Made by a program: the position numbers and the translations under genes. The notes under the pieces are model-generated. The model was not told the origin of the DNA. It searched no databases and saw nothing but the letters and a program-made list of their open reading frames with translations. Shown here piece by piece: positions 45,946 to 58,446 of a stretch of 64,000 nucleotides of DNA. The DNA is from Antedon mediterranea (taxonomy: Eukaryota; Echinodermata; Crinoidea; Comatulida; Antedonidae). The stretch's first letter is position 1. Each line of letters begins with the position of its first letter. Location of the stretch: positions 22,904,001 through 22,968,000 of the forward strand of contig NC_092674.1 in NCBI RefSeq assembly GCF_964355755.1. Reading direction: 5' to 3'.

Positions 45946-45990
45946 AAGCATGGTGGTATACTGGAGGTTAGAGGGAATACAAATAGTGTA

Positions 45991-45993
<3 letters not shown>

Positions 45994-46033
<40 letters not shown>
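45994..46033. repeat. Homopolymer of 40 T residues
   Basis: Unbroken T run 3' of the minisatellite. It could be an inverse poly-A tail of an inserted retroelement, but no element body is recognisable beside it. Confidence 0.9.
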
Positions 46034-47884
46034 CAAATGGACATTCTATAACTCCCCTTAAGAGTATTGTAATATGACTTTAATATTGAAAAAGTTTATC
46101 ATAATAAAATGAGCTATTTGTTGTATTTAGGCATGTAAAATAAATTGTCTGCATTGCAACAAACTTTTTAGAGTTATCACTGTGCACATATAAACAAATA
46201 ATGTTGGATCATTGAAAATCACTGACAAGGTTTCCATTATTTTCCAACAGTGGGGGTTTCAGAAATCCATTAAGACAAACCTTGAACAAAATCACCAAAA
46301 CCACAATCCAGAATTTACATAACTGAATAATTTATTCCTGATAAACTGAAATAATTTACATGCATAAAATTATATTGTATATATGTATATTATAATGTTC
46401 CTGTAATATATTTATCTCTAAAAAAATAACATAAATAAATATACCATTACCAATAATGAAATGTTTAGAACTTGAATGTAGAAAATTTTTCATGAGTTGA
46501 AAGAAACTATTCATGGAGGCAGAGCCATGTTAAATAGCCCAGGCTTCCAACAATGAATGCAAATATTTTCTCCATTCAACAACTACAAAACATTATTTGT
46601 TTTATAACACTCACCTACTACTAAAGGAAATGATCTTTAATTGGATGTCAAAGGCTAGGACACGGAAAAATTGCAGCGCTTAGATTTAGAATGCAGAGTA
46701 GAGACATTAAGGACGGGTTTTTGGTCGCATTATTTATAGGAATGTTGCTTGCCACATTTTTTTTTACCAAAAGCTATTCATTAGGGGTGTCTAGAAAACT
46801 AAGACTTAAGATATCTTATAAAGATATATTGTTTAATAGTGGGTTAAAACATTATATATAAGGGGTAATGTATTTGTAATACAATTTTAAGGGCCAGAAT
46901 TGGATTAATCTATTACCACTAAAGGATTTTATTTCTATTGTGTGATGAGATTTTCAGTAAAATTTCAGATCATTAGTACATATTATTCAATGGCACATGT
47001 TCCAAAATCAACCAATCAAATGGCAAGGATATACTAGGTATGTAAAATGAACACTATGTGTATCATATAGTATGTATACACAAATATCAAATGTAGTACA
47101 GTAATGGTTTAACAACTTTTTACACAATTTGTGTTCTGATGTGTTTAATAAAAGCATTTACATTTACATAAAAGAAACGTCGTTTAAATAACATTGATTA
47201 AACTTTGCAATTAGGTCACCCGCTCCCCCTTTCGTCAACAAATGATGTTATTTAACTACTTTACTTTATGATATCTATATTTGACTATTAATATTATTGT
47301 GTTAGAGCTCACCCACTGGACCGCCCCTAGATTAAAGAATTAATATTTTACATTAATACCAACAGTGTAATGCTACTCATTCAACAAATGATTGTCCAAA
47401 AAAATCAACACTCTAAAGAACATTACTGTAAAAAGCGGATTTTACAAATAATAATAAACAATTATTTGGTGATCTTATAAAAAAATATTGTATAATAATC
47501 TTTTAATTACAGAATAATAGTTTTTGGCCAAAAAGAAATTTGGTCTTTGTTTCTTTCTTACAGGTTTAGTAGTCCTTTTTAAATGTAATAATCTATTTCT
47601 TATATATGCCTTTTTAAAAAAAAAAGCTTTTGATCCCAAAGCCAGCCTTTTGCACATGACAGGTTCATTTCAACAGGTTCAGTGTCTACTTATTTTTGTA
47701 TATTATGCTTCTTAGTAAGTTCATCATTTTGCTACACTTTACTTAAGTAAAGTTAAGTTTTTTTTTATTAATTTCGATGTAAAGTACTTTGTCCCTTAAA
47801 TTAAATGCACTTTATAACATTCTGTTTGCATTTTTAGTCTACAAAGCCAATTTGTCTTTAATGAGGTATATTTATTTTTTTTAT
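46034..47884. other. Spacer between NUP58 and FAM114A, no gene recognised
   Basis: AT-rich DNA. Candidate poly-A signals for NUP58 (AATAAA at 46103 and 46139) are at its left edge. I could not place the expected last FAM114A exon here on the minus strand, although a short one could be hidden. Confidence 0.5.
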
Positions 47885-48175
47885 TAGGGAGCTTTTGATT
47901 TGCGACGACCAACGACCGAATTCATGTTAATTCATTGTGCGCATGCACCCAAATCGGATATTGTGCTCCTCATCTCGACACAGCTTAGTTTTAATCAATG
48001 GCGCAGATCCGTTTTTAATAGTAGGGGGGGGCGTATAAAAATGAAATACTTTGCGAGCAGGATCTGCACCAGTGGTTTTAATAGTTTCTAGGTCCAGACA
48101 ATGACCAACAATACATCAATTGTCCTGACCTAGGTTGGTCATTGGTCTTTGCAGATCAAAAGTTCTCTATTATCA
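47885..48175. mobile_element. Inverted-repeat element (ends AGCTTTTGATTTGCGACGAC), copy 2, with an inner insertion
   Basis: The left end GGAGCTTTTGATTTGCGACG and the right end GGTTGGTCATTGGTCTTTGC, then AGATCAAAAGTTCTC, are inverted repeats matching 6236-6415. A short insert (about 47999-48075) has its own inverse ends (GCGCAGATCC, GGATCTGCACC) and a G run, like a mini hAT-type element. Confidence 0.7.
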
Positions 48176-48780
48176 ACCTGATTTGTATTTTCTCTTCTAA
48201 TTATTCTCTTCTAATTATTCTCTAATATGTTATCTTTTTTTCCATCTCAAACTACATTTTTTTGTTTGGTTTGCCAAGGATAACCATAAGCAAATTCATT
48301 CACTATCCTTCTTAAAGATGGCAATCCTGTTCAAAAGACAAACATTACACAAGATACTCTACATAAGTCTTATTACAAGTCTTTGGGAGTGGAGTTGTAA
48401 TTTGAAAAATATCCTCACATATGACAGGAATTGAAGCCAGGACCCTTGGATTGATAACCAATCATCATAATTACCAAGCTAAAACTCTATTTTGTTTGTC
48501 CTCTTGCCTTCATTGATTTAAATCAATGTTTGTAATGCTTTTTAATTTATGTAGTTGTACCATTTCTTTTCCTTAACGATTCCATTCACTTCATTGCTCA
48601 TGCTCAATAGCAACAACTTGTAAGACAGGAAGTAGGAGTTGAAAGGCATCCTGGATGTATGACATGCTGTTTGACCCCTGCAAAATTATTCCACAACATT
48701 TACTTCCTATACACATTTCTGTCTACATTTTATGTATTTGCACATTTTTCTAGCTATTTTACTTTTACGATCGTGTCGCA

Positions 48781-49160
48781 TATAGAGTTCTGCGGTGCTG
48801 ACGTCACGACGATAGGTGACGTTGCGTGGTTGGTAGCCAACCAAAAAATGCGTTCAACCTGCCTGAGTGACTCCAAGGTCATAAATGGTTGAAATAGGCT
48901 TAATGAAGTAGTCATTTAAAACTTAATAATTTTCAATAAAAACAAATTAAAATTTCAAAAGATCACTAAATATTTGTTTTTAATAATCTATTTATTCTTC
49001 AACTACTAAGTTAAGGAAAAAATCAAGCTAAGATACATAATTTGATAGAAATAGAGATCTATATAGTTTATCAACATAGTAGCGTTGAACGCATTTTTTA
49101 GTTGGCTAGCAACAACGCAGCGCCATCTATCGTTGTGACGTCACACTGCAGAACTATATA
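48781..49160. mobile_element. 380-bp MITE with ~85-bp inverted arms
   Basis: The left arm TATAGAGTTCTGCGGTGCTG (to CAACCAAAAAATGCGTTCAA) is inverted at the right (TTGAACGCATTTTTTAGTTG to CTGCAGAACTATATA). The arms contain GACGTCAC and an ACGATAG word. A single copy is seen in the window. Confidence 0.8.
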
Positions 49161-49211
49161 GCCTGTACATACATTTAATATCTAGGTTCTTTAAAGCATA
49201 TAGATAAATTA

Positions 49212-49352
49212 CAGTAGAACACTCCTTTGGGACACCCATATTACTGAGACATAATTTCTCCAAACAAACCCCTATTCAGAGGACACCCCTTATTAAGATG
49301 ACACTTTTTTGTGTTCCGAAAATGTCCCCTTAATATAAGGGTTCTGCTGTAT
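49212..49352. repeat. Short inverted-repeat element with TACAGTAGAACACTC ends
   Basis: TACAGTAGAACACTCCTTTG at the left pairs with AAGGGTTCTGCTGTATT at the right. GGACACCC-type words recur inside. A related but decayed piece is at 62843-62965. It ends 16 bp before the last recognised FAM114A exon. Confidence 0.65.
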
Positions 49353-49367
49353 TGTAATTGATCTTAC

Positions 49368-52300
49368 CTCTAAATATGAATTTGTAATAAGAGGGTTGAC
49401 ATCTTCTTCTTTAACTTCCATGATATCTGCAGCAATAGTTAGCTGCTCACAGAAGTGTGACGTTAAGCTGCTTACCTCACAACACAGTACACTGGTCAAT
49501 CTAAGGTATAAAAAAAAAGAATGATTAATATTTTGGTGGCAACATGTTATGGTTTTGAGCCAGCTGCAGCCGATGTGTCCTCATTTTTAAATATTTATAA
49601 TTGAATTGTTTGTTTGTTTCATACTGTACATACTGAATCGAGCACATTAGGCAATGTTTATCAATAAAATGTGTTTGAAAATAAAACCAAAAGAGAAGAA
49701 CTCCAAACTAGAAACCAGCAGTCAAAGTGATGGTAAATATAGGCTTAGCTAGAAAAGCTCATTACAATTTCTTTGTGGAAAAACAAACGGTAACCACCTG
49801 TTAAAATCCTGGCTAATTTAATTAGTCTGAAAGTGAAATTTTCTATCGATATAATTAGGCATGCAGTATTTTGATAAACGTACTTAGACAGGCTAGCTGC
49901 TCTCTGAATAGGATTCTTTGAGTGTTCTATAGCTTGTTGTAACAACATCAATTCAGCAGCTTTATGAAATTGTTCTATACACCTAGATGTTAATTCTGCT
50001 AATGTTTGTATCGTTTTCACATGTACCTCCTGTAAAATACAACCATAATTAAAACTATGTTGAGGTAAACAAATCTTAAAAGTGTTACCAAGAATAGAAA
50101 AAGTACGAGGATGGATACATTTTTCAAAGAGTAGAGTGAAAGGAAAGAGAAGGTTTTTGCTATAGGATGAGATGGAGGACATGCAAGATATTTTGGAAAT
50201 CAGACAGACCGAAAATCACCTAAAAAGCTGGGTTCTCACTAGAACGTAACGCAAGGACGTAAACGCAACGCAAGCGTTTAACCAATGACAAGCGAAGTTA
50301 TAGACAGTTAGCAATCACAAGCGAATAAGCCATCGCTTGTGATTGGTCAATTCACTTGCGTTGCGTTAGGTCCTTGTGTTGCGTCGCTAGTGGGAACCAC
50401 GCTTAATGGAGACTGGCCCAATATATCTATTCTATAAATAGTTTTAAGCAACAATTGTGATGTTTAGTATTTTTACTTGGCAAAATTCTATTTTGACAAG
50501 TACTTGCGTCATTTATCCTTTTGATGATATTATACCTTTTTTATATATCTTTCATATTGTATGTGTTTTTTCTGTATTTAATGTTTGCATGAATGTTTTA
50601 ATTGATTGTAACAAGAAGCCAAGTCTCACATTTTATATTTGACAGTATTATGTGACAAAGTTTATCTATATCTAAAAGCACTCGAGAACAAAAGACCTAA
50701 AGTGTGTCAGAGGATTAACAAAGACAAGCACTGTCTACACTATCAAACAAGTTTGACAAAAAAAAAGTGTGATGTGCCCAAATATGGTAATGATATGCTT
50801 AAATAGGGCAGTGATATGACATCATATTCATATATGGGCATATCACATGTTTTTGTCACATAAAGTTTGATAGTGCAGACAGAGCCTTACAAATGCCAAT
50901 TAATCTGTATTGTTTATGTACATTTTTGTTTTCAATTTCTTTATAACACATTAGAAAAATCTTGTTATTCTCCAGAGTGTGGTTCTTATTTTATCTTTCT
51001 TGACGTTAAATATTTAATACAAACCTTTGGAACAAGGTATTCTTTTAGTTTTATTGTTTCTTCTGATTCTTCTGTTTCTTTGTCATCATCTTTACTTATA
51101 TCTTTATCCTTAACATCACCACCTTCTTCTAACACTGTTTTATCCTCATCTTTTTTGTCATCACTGCTGGTGTTATCCTCCTTACTATTATCTGCTAAAT
51201 CCTCTATTTTATCTTCCTTGTTTTCTTCCTCATTACTCTCAATTTCCTTCTTCTCCTTTTCTTTAAGTTTTGTTTCCTTCTTGGCTTCTAGTTCCTGTTT
51301 ACATCTTCCTAACCAGTCATGTGCTTCTCGCTGAACCTAAATATCAAAGAATTAGAATATTTAGTCACTACACAACGTTAACAACGTGAAGTAATTTCCC
51401 GCATGATAGTAATCAAAATGGTACTGGGTTTGGTCTACTAGCATTCCTGCTCCCAACTTGCCATCCATTCATAGAAGCCTTAATGAAGTAAGCCTACCTG
51501 GTGGTGGCCATAGAATGGTTCCGAGATAACGACTATACTTCGGCTTTAGTCGATAGAAGATTGAAAAAATAGTTAGAGATAGAGTATAAGATGTTTAATT
51601 ATGTGTAGATGTGTGATTTGTTCTATTATTCAAATGATGTTATGAATAGTTTGGTGTAATGATTTTGTATATCAATTAATTATCCTAGACTGTATATTAT
51701 GCGATAATTATTATTTTATATATATTTTTTTATATTTATTGTTATAATTATAATATTAATAAAAAGATATTTGTTAGTATTTAACTTAAAAATATAAAAT
51801 ATAGATATAAAGAAGAAAAGCAAAGAGAGAATGGAGCAGCTATTCCTGAATATACAATAATAAGTATCGTAAGTTTAATTTATAAATTTTAGGTGATCTT
51901 GTCAAAGGTCAAGCGCCTAGCCTGCCACTAGCCTGCCACGTTTCGATATTATTATTTATTTGGAATTGTTGTTCAGTACATCTTAAAATCCAATTTTCAT
52001 TTTATTTTTGTCAAATATTTTAGTGGCTTTGATTTTTTATTTGTATATGGATATAAATAACATATTTTGTACAGTTGACAAATTTGTAATCACAACTTTC
52101 TGCCATTTTCTAATTTGTTTTATAGTATTTTAAATGTTTTTCTTATACTGTATAACTATTTTAAATATATTTTAATATCTCATCCTGCCATGGAAGATTT
52201 GTTACATTTTACTTTTTTGACAAATGAAGTATGTCTCTGTCTATATTGAATGCGGAGCAGGACCAGAGAGAAACCGAACGACTACTGTCTAAAAAAACCT

Positions 52301-55300
52301 CCATCAATGATACAAGTACCAATGATGTCATACTTACTCTTTTGAGCTTATCAGGAGTGGCAGCTACGCTAAGAGTAAACAAGTGTTCTGTGATCGTATC
52401 TACAAACTTGTCTGTCTCATAATCTTCCTCTAAATAAGGTAAATTGAAACAATAAGTAACGATTTTAATATATTTAGTCAAAGAAGCGTTTTTTATATGA
52501 CCGTACAGTGTGAAAGATAAAGAAGTCAAATACACATGTGGTATCAGTCTGTAGTATCTAGTCCTATCACAGCAACATTCATGCTATGTGGGATACTGTA
52601 ATATAATGAGAGATAATTTAGAGTGTTAGGTTAGTTAATATTCAGGAAATTTGATGGGCCTGTTGCTGTTTAACATTGACATGATACCGTACGTCTTTGT
52701 TCCATATCACCATTAATTATCCTTTCATAATCGCAATACAAGTCCCGCCTCCATATTTTTAATAACATACATTGTACAATGTACATTGCATTTCAATTGT
52801 GTATTTATGGAACAACATGCATGCCATTGTTAAACAATTTACCTTCAACATCCATGTCCTGCAACTCAAAGGCATCTTTTATTTCAATCATTTGAGTTTT
52901 CAGATTGTCGAGTTGGTCCCCTGTAACGGTTGACATGACAGAATGCACTTTTCCTTCACTTTGATTGGACAGAATTTCCAATGCTTCGAGGTGGGCAAGA
53001 CCTTGAAAATAAAAAAGCAAGGTATCACTTATTGATAACTGCAGATGCAAATTGTTTTAGTTAGACTGGAACCTGAGGAACCAGATTAGGTACTCTACAG
53101 ACGCACGCAACCACAATGCAAGGCAATAATCAGCGCATGGGGTGACGACCACCTGATTTTTAATAGTGTTCCCAAGTTGTTTTTTTTATTGTGCACATGT
53201 GTATTGTACCAATGGCTTTATGTTTCATCTAAAGGATGAGGTAATGATAGTAAAGTGTCTCAAGCAATATGAGATACAGATGTCAAACCTGTCTTTCACA
53301 TGCTAGCCCGATGTATCTCGCTAAGGAGTTCATATTGGGATTTTCAGTGGAATAAGAAGTGTCGTAAGAGTGACAGTAAAACAGCGTGGCACTAGATTAA
53401 ATTAACAACACTGATTGATCATCATGATAGCAAAGTGGAGTGTTACGTGACCCTATCATATGAATTTGCTTATAACCATAATAGGAAGAAATCATATAAC
53501 CATATTATGATCTTTCTAAACTATTTTGTTTGCATAAATTCTAATGTAATCTCTTATGGAATAAACCAGTGTTCAATGTGTCAGTAGCAGTAGTAAATAT
53601 TGCCCAATACCTTGATATTTATCAAATAGAATTCCAAAATGAGCCCTGTTTCTTTCCTCATCTTCCACCTCTTTCAATGCTGCTTGCCCCGCCACTTCAG
53701 CTGCCTCTTTCAAGGTCTAAAGGAAAATAACAATTTATATAAGATTTAGTCAATCGACATCCTTGCAAAAAATTTAATGTTTTCTGAAAGAACGGCCTCG
53801 CTATCTGGTCTTTATTTACTGCAGAACTTACCTGTGATAAAGTTGGCCCAGTGCTCTTGGTAAAATAGTATCTTTTCTTTCTTAATCCTGGATCTCCATC
53901 TTGTATGACATCCATTGTCTTCTTGCCAATCAACTCCAAAGCTCCTAGACCACCAGAAACCTGACAAACAAATGCAGCAGTACAGAATATTAGACAGTTT
54001 GGACAAAGAAGTAAAAAATGTTGACCTGGCCTAGATAGACCTATAGGCCCTACATCCTACATACATAGCCCTCAAACGAAGTGGTAAGCACCTTTGTTAT
54101 AGCAATATGGTTTGATCTTGCCCAAAATGTTTGTGAACAGACTAAATACAATTGGCGGACTATTTTATTACCTTCATTGGTCCATCTGAGTAGTTTTTGG
54201 AACACTGTCTCGGAACACCATAAATTAAAATTAGACAGAAGGTTGGATACATTATTTCAGCTTTTTAATAAAGATAGATTTTTAAAGACCCCTTCCCTGC
54301 AATTTTGGACGTTTTTTGGAAAATAATACATATATATCACTTTAAAAACATTAAACCATGTCATTTCATGTCTTAAATGTACGTTTTATGGTAAATTATG
54401 ATAAAAAGTGAGAAACAATGCACTACCTAAGTAGCTCGCGGCGATCGACCTCTCGTGGACGGTCTTAGGCCTAGCCTAGCTAGGCTTAGTTTTGTAGGCC
54501 TAGCTGGTAAACATCGGTAACGTACGAACATCGTACGCGAGCTATATACCTAGCCTGACGTTGTATAGTTGCTGCATTAATTGTCTTTCTATTTTTGCCA
54601 GACTCCATTGATACAAATTGGGGAAAACCCGGTATTTTCGCTGAAAAGTTAGGAGTCTTTCATTTGTTTTGGCCTCACGATCGATCGAAAAGTGGGCGAA
54701 TTACAGGTGAAAAACAAAAATATCAATCCGCGCGCAATGCATTTTGGGATTTATAGCGGGCCGCTATAATTATTAGAATCGACTTACTTTTCACATTTTT
54801 AACCATTTAAAGACGAAAAAAGTTATCGCAATAGGACCATATATAGTATTATTTTTACATTAAATATAGTTTGTGATCTTAAATTAGATCTAAAAAACGT
54901 AGGGAATGGGGCTTTAACTACTTCCCTTAAACAGAGGGGTCGCACCATTTTCACAGCTAAAATAATGACATTATTCACTACATTTTGATATCTATATTTG
55001 AAAGACTATTAATATTATCTTATATGTCAGTACTTCCCTGTTTAAACAAACATCTGAATCCAATCCTGTCGGAGGTAGTATAATTGACTTACTGTCTTTC
55101 CAACAACACCAGAGAGTGCAGAAGCACCATATGAAAACAGACTATAACCAGAAGAACTTGTCTCCTCTGTGGCTTCCGTCGCAGCTTCAACTTCTATGGC
55201 ATTGGCTTCTTCTACTGTAATTCAAAAATATCCTCTATTATTGCAAAACATTATTATACATCCTGGTTTGGTTATTTTTCCCCTTTTCCATCCACCTCAC

Positions 55301-56585
55301 AAAAAATTTGGCAACAATTAAATTTAACATTAAATTAAAGATGTTGTCTTTGAATCTACCATCTGAGAGAATTCTGTTTACCTTTTTCTTCATCTTTATC
55401 TATTCCTCCCTCATTCGTTTCTACTTCTTCCTGATCATTAGTTGAACTTTTGTTTTTATTGTGTTCTTTTGATTGAGTCTCTTCGGTCTCTTCCTGAGCA
55501 ATGTCTTCAGGTTGGGGAACACCCAGAGATGACTCTACCGATTGGATTGCAGATGATAGCCCATGGCCTGCAATGTAAAAAAAGTATATTGCAGGTACAA
55601 GTAGAAACCTATTAAAGGAGACACCTACATATCTCCTGAATATGATTTGACAGGTACCGTTTATAATGCATTTCATTTGCTTTATGGTAGTTAATAAACT
55701 TGAAACTGTCAATCATAAATAAATAAATAATTCAATCAAATATTGAATTGAAAAATTGATTTTTTTTTAATTCCCGTATTTATTTCATCCTTTACATAAA
55801 TGTTGCAAAATATTGTAGAATACATAAACAATTGTTTTTACTATTGTAGGCCCACCAGTCTTTCTTCAGACACAATTATAGGTTCCATTATCTATGCCAG
55901 ATAGTAGAGAGACTGCTTGAGAGAATAATAATACTAACATTGATATATTAAACTTACCAAGCCCTGACACAGTATTTGTCGCTGATGAAATGATTGACTT
56001 TCCCCATCCTCCCCATCCCCAACCCCCAGAACTTTTGGCACTCTTCTCTGATAATCTATCAAGTGGGTTTTGTAGGTTCGGCCTTTGTGCGTCACCTCCA
56101 GCAGGGTCAGAATCTGGAGGACTATTTTCAACCTGCCTACCGATCACTTGTTCTCCTGGTGGATCCGATACATCATCCACCTTACTCTCATTTTCTGATA
56201 TATTCTCCTCTGTACTCTGTTCTTCGGTGGTTAATGATAGTTGCGTTGAAGTGGGTTGTGTCTTACATTTAGTTCTGAAATCCTCATCCACATTTTCACT
56301 TGCACAATTGTTTTGCATATCATTATCAACTTTTGATTCATCTACTTTATTTTCATCTATTTCTATTGATTTGTCTGTTATATCATCTTCAAAATTCACA
56401 TTTAAATTTAGATTGGAAGTTTTTTCTGTTTCTTCACTTTTTAAATCCGTTATTTCTGCATTTTCATTTTCTTTTGTTGCAACATTTATTTGTTTTTGGT
56501 TACTTTTATCCGATTTTTTGATAACTTCCTCTTCTTCACCTTCATCGGCACTTTGGAATTCTACATCACTATCGCTTTCGGCCAT
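49368..56585 (-). CDS. FAM114A2: FAM114A (NOXP20-type) protein; final exon not located
   Basis: Minus-strand exons: 56585-55958, 55567-55382, 55214-55093, 53960-53832, 53716-53611, 53001-52843, 52429-52338, 51336-51025, 50029-49884, 49500-49368, together 2013 nt or 671 codons, in phase throughout. Residues 1-186 are acidic and disordered. A hallmark GGWGWGGWGKSIISSATNTV lies at about 187-206, then GLSSAIQSVESSLGVP, VSGGLGALELIGKKTMDVIQ, ATPDKLKR and VKTIQTLAELTSRCIEQFHK. These are the FAM114A (DUF719) signatures. Vertebrate members of about 500-560 aa are linked to neuronal development and Golgi-associated trafficking. Exon 8 (104 codons) adds a long Lys/Glu/Asp-rich stretch. The last exon ends in a sound donor (GAG then GTAAGA), so a short terminal exon should lie beyond 49368; reading through would stop at 49293. 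Whether it is A1- or A2-like cannot be decided. Confidence 0.9.
50225..50404. mobile_element. MITE with ends AAGCTGGGTTCTCACTAGAA, copy 2
   Basis: Same family as 44416-44580: left GGGTTCTCACTAGAACGTAA, right CGTCGCTAGTGGGAACCACG, with AACGCAAGG, CCAATGACAAGCG and inverse copies within. Lies in the last FAM114A intron but one. Confidence 0.82.
50728..50887. mobile_element. AGCTCTG...CAGAG MITE, copy 5 of 7
   Basis: Left CACTGTCTACACTATCAAAC, right GTTTGATAGTGCAGACAGAG, with TGTGATGTGCCCAAATATGG and its inverse. In a FAM114A intron. Confidence 0.8.
54281..54917. mobile_element. 637-bp element with ends TTTAAAG-CCCC-TTCCCT, copy 2
   Basis: Nearly identical to 28389-29026 but in the opposite orientation; it begins TTTAAAGACCCCTTCCCTGC and ends AGGGAATGGGGCTTTAA. 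It lies between FAM114A exons 3 and 4. Confidence 0.88.
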
Positions 56586-58446
56586 TGTTTATATAACAAC
56601 TAAATTAAAATAAAACACAAAGAAAAAAATATTTGTCAATTCATTTATTTTAAGTATCTTGTTAAAAACAAGGATACAATGATAAACATGATAATTAATA
56701 TTAATTAATAATATATGGTAAAACAATTATAAATATTGGGGGGTTGGGTGTGGTTGTGGTCTAGCTAGGCCTAGCCGAGCTTTTAGTCAGAATATACAGA
56801 CATGGGATTTGATCAACTAACAGCAAATACTAACCATAGTATTGCCCTACTTATTAGGCCTAGCCTAGGCTATGGGTCGTATTGTAGTAGGCCGGAGAGG
56901 AGGACGATTCGACAGGTAACAGACCTGAAATCTGGCCATCATGCATGGCCATGCATGGCTGTGTGCAAAACCCGACGACGACAAAACAGATGCCTACCAA
57001 ATATGGGTTTTATTTCTACATATTTAAAGGAAACGTCGTTTAATTTATTACAGACAGTAGCACTAACCTTTTACTATTACTAAACGAAAGTATATTATAA
57101 GTATCGAACAACCAGACAGGAACACGTAAGAAATGTACACGTGTATTTTTTGCCAAAAGGACACAAACTTCGCACGGCATAAACATTGACAATTATGATT
57201 GACGTGAACCACTAAACATTGATTGGTCAATTCAAAGTGGGCGGGAAACATCAGTTTTTCCCATCCATGCGCTTGTTGCTTATCAAGTCCAGTCAAATTA
57301 CGTGACAATAGATTTATTAAAATATAATTAGAAGATAACTTCAAATATCAATTTTATGAGTGACCAACTCTTTGGTCACTCAACTCTTTGGTCACGATAT
57401 GAACAAAGAGACGGTCAGGGCTCTGTTGAGTGAGACCAGAGTTATATTATCATAAAAAGAAATGAGAGAGATGAATCGGATAAACTAAACACACGTTGTA
57501 GTTTTTTTTCATAATGACTTTTTTAAAGACAAAATAATCTGACTCAATCCCTTTAATGGTTTTATCAAGAAAATAATTTGATGTGCCATAATTTTCAAAG
57601 TGAAAAAAAACAAAATGACTCAATCAAATCCTTATTTTATAGGCTTTTCAAATTCCTAATTCATTAGTGGGTTTATCTCCTGTCAGATCACCCTTTCGTG
57701 CTTACAGTTTGTTAATTTTACTAATTTGTTCTTGAGAATGGTTCCATGATGGTCAATCTTTTTTGTCATTAAATTTGTGTAAAGACTTAAAATGGCCTAA
57801 ATTAAAAAAAAAATTCATGTGCACATACTGCATGCTCCCATAAACTGAAATATAAAACAAAATACAGTAATTCTACAAATTCCATTTAATAACATTATAT
57901 AATATAGTATTAGAGTATTACTTGCTTGATGAAAATGCAACTGTCCAATAAAAATTTTAATATTAGAAAACGACAATAACATTATTGTACAGCTTTTGGG
58001 GACCAGTAATTGATATAGGCCTACAGACGACGGACTAAGAGGCCTACGTACTATATTGATGTCCTCGCGAGTGGTACTCGAGATCTGAACAACTAACAAA
58101 GAGCCGTAAACTACGGGAACCAGTCAAGACAACGCGTTTATGTAAAACGCAATTCTATTGGCTAATTACAGTAACTAAAAAAATAATATATCCGTACTTT
58201 AAACCAAATACAGAAGTTAAGTTTCTTGAATTTAAACAGGTTATAAAATATAAAATATCATAATAGTTTTATTTTAATTAATATTATTTTTATGTTAGAA
58301 ATATTATTTATTTGCCCTTGATATATAACATTTCAACTGTCCAATCAAAATGTACGATAGAAAACATGCTCGCAATGATCAAAAACTGCCTTGGCGCGAG
58401 TGGTTCATGTTTCCTTAGATCTTTTGTAAAATAATATAATTATAAG
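56586..58446. promoter_or_regulatory. Divergent promoter interval between FAM114A and SUMO
   Basis: The 1.86-kb head-to-head spacer holds both 5' leaders. It contains a CTAG-rich patch (56757-56885) and otherwise AT-rich DNA with no other gene recognised. Core promoter elements could not be fixed. Confidence 0.45.

Noticed and set aside
55990-56613. 207-codon plus-strand open frame
   Set aside because: It is the antisense of FAM114A exon 1, with Ser/Leu/Phe-rich content arising from acidic codons on the other strand.
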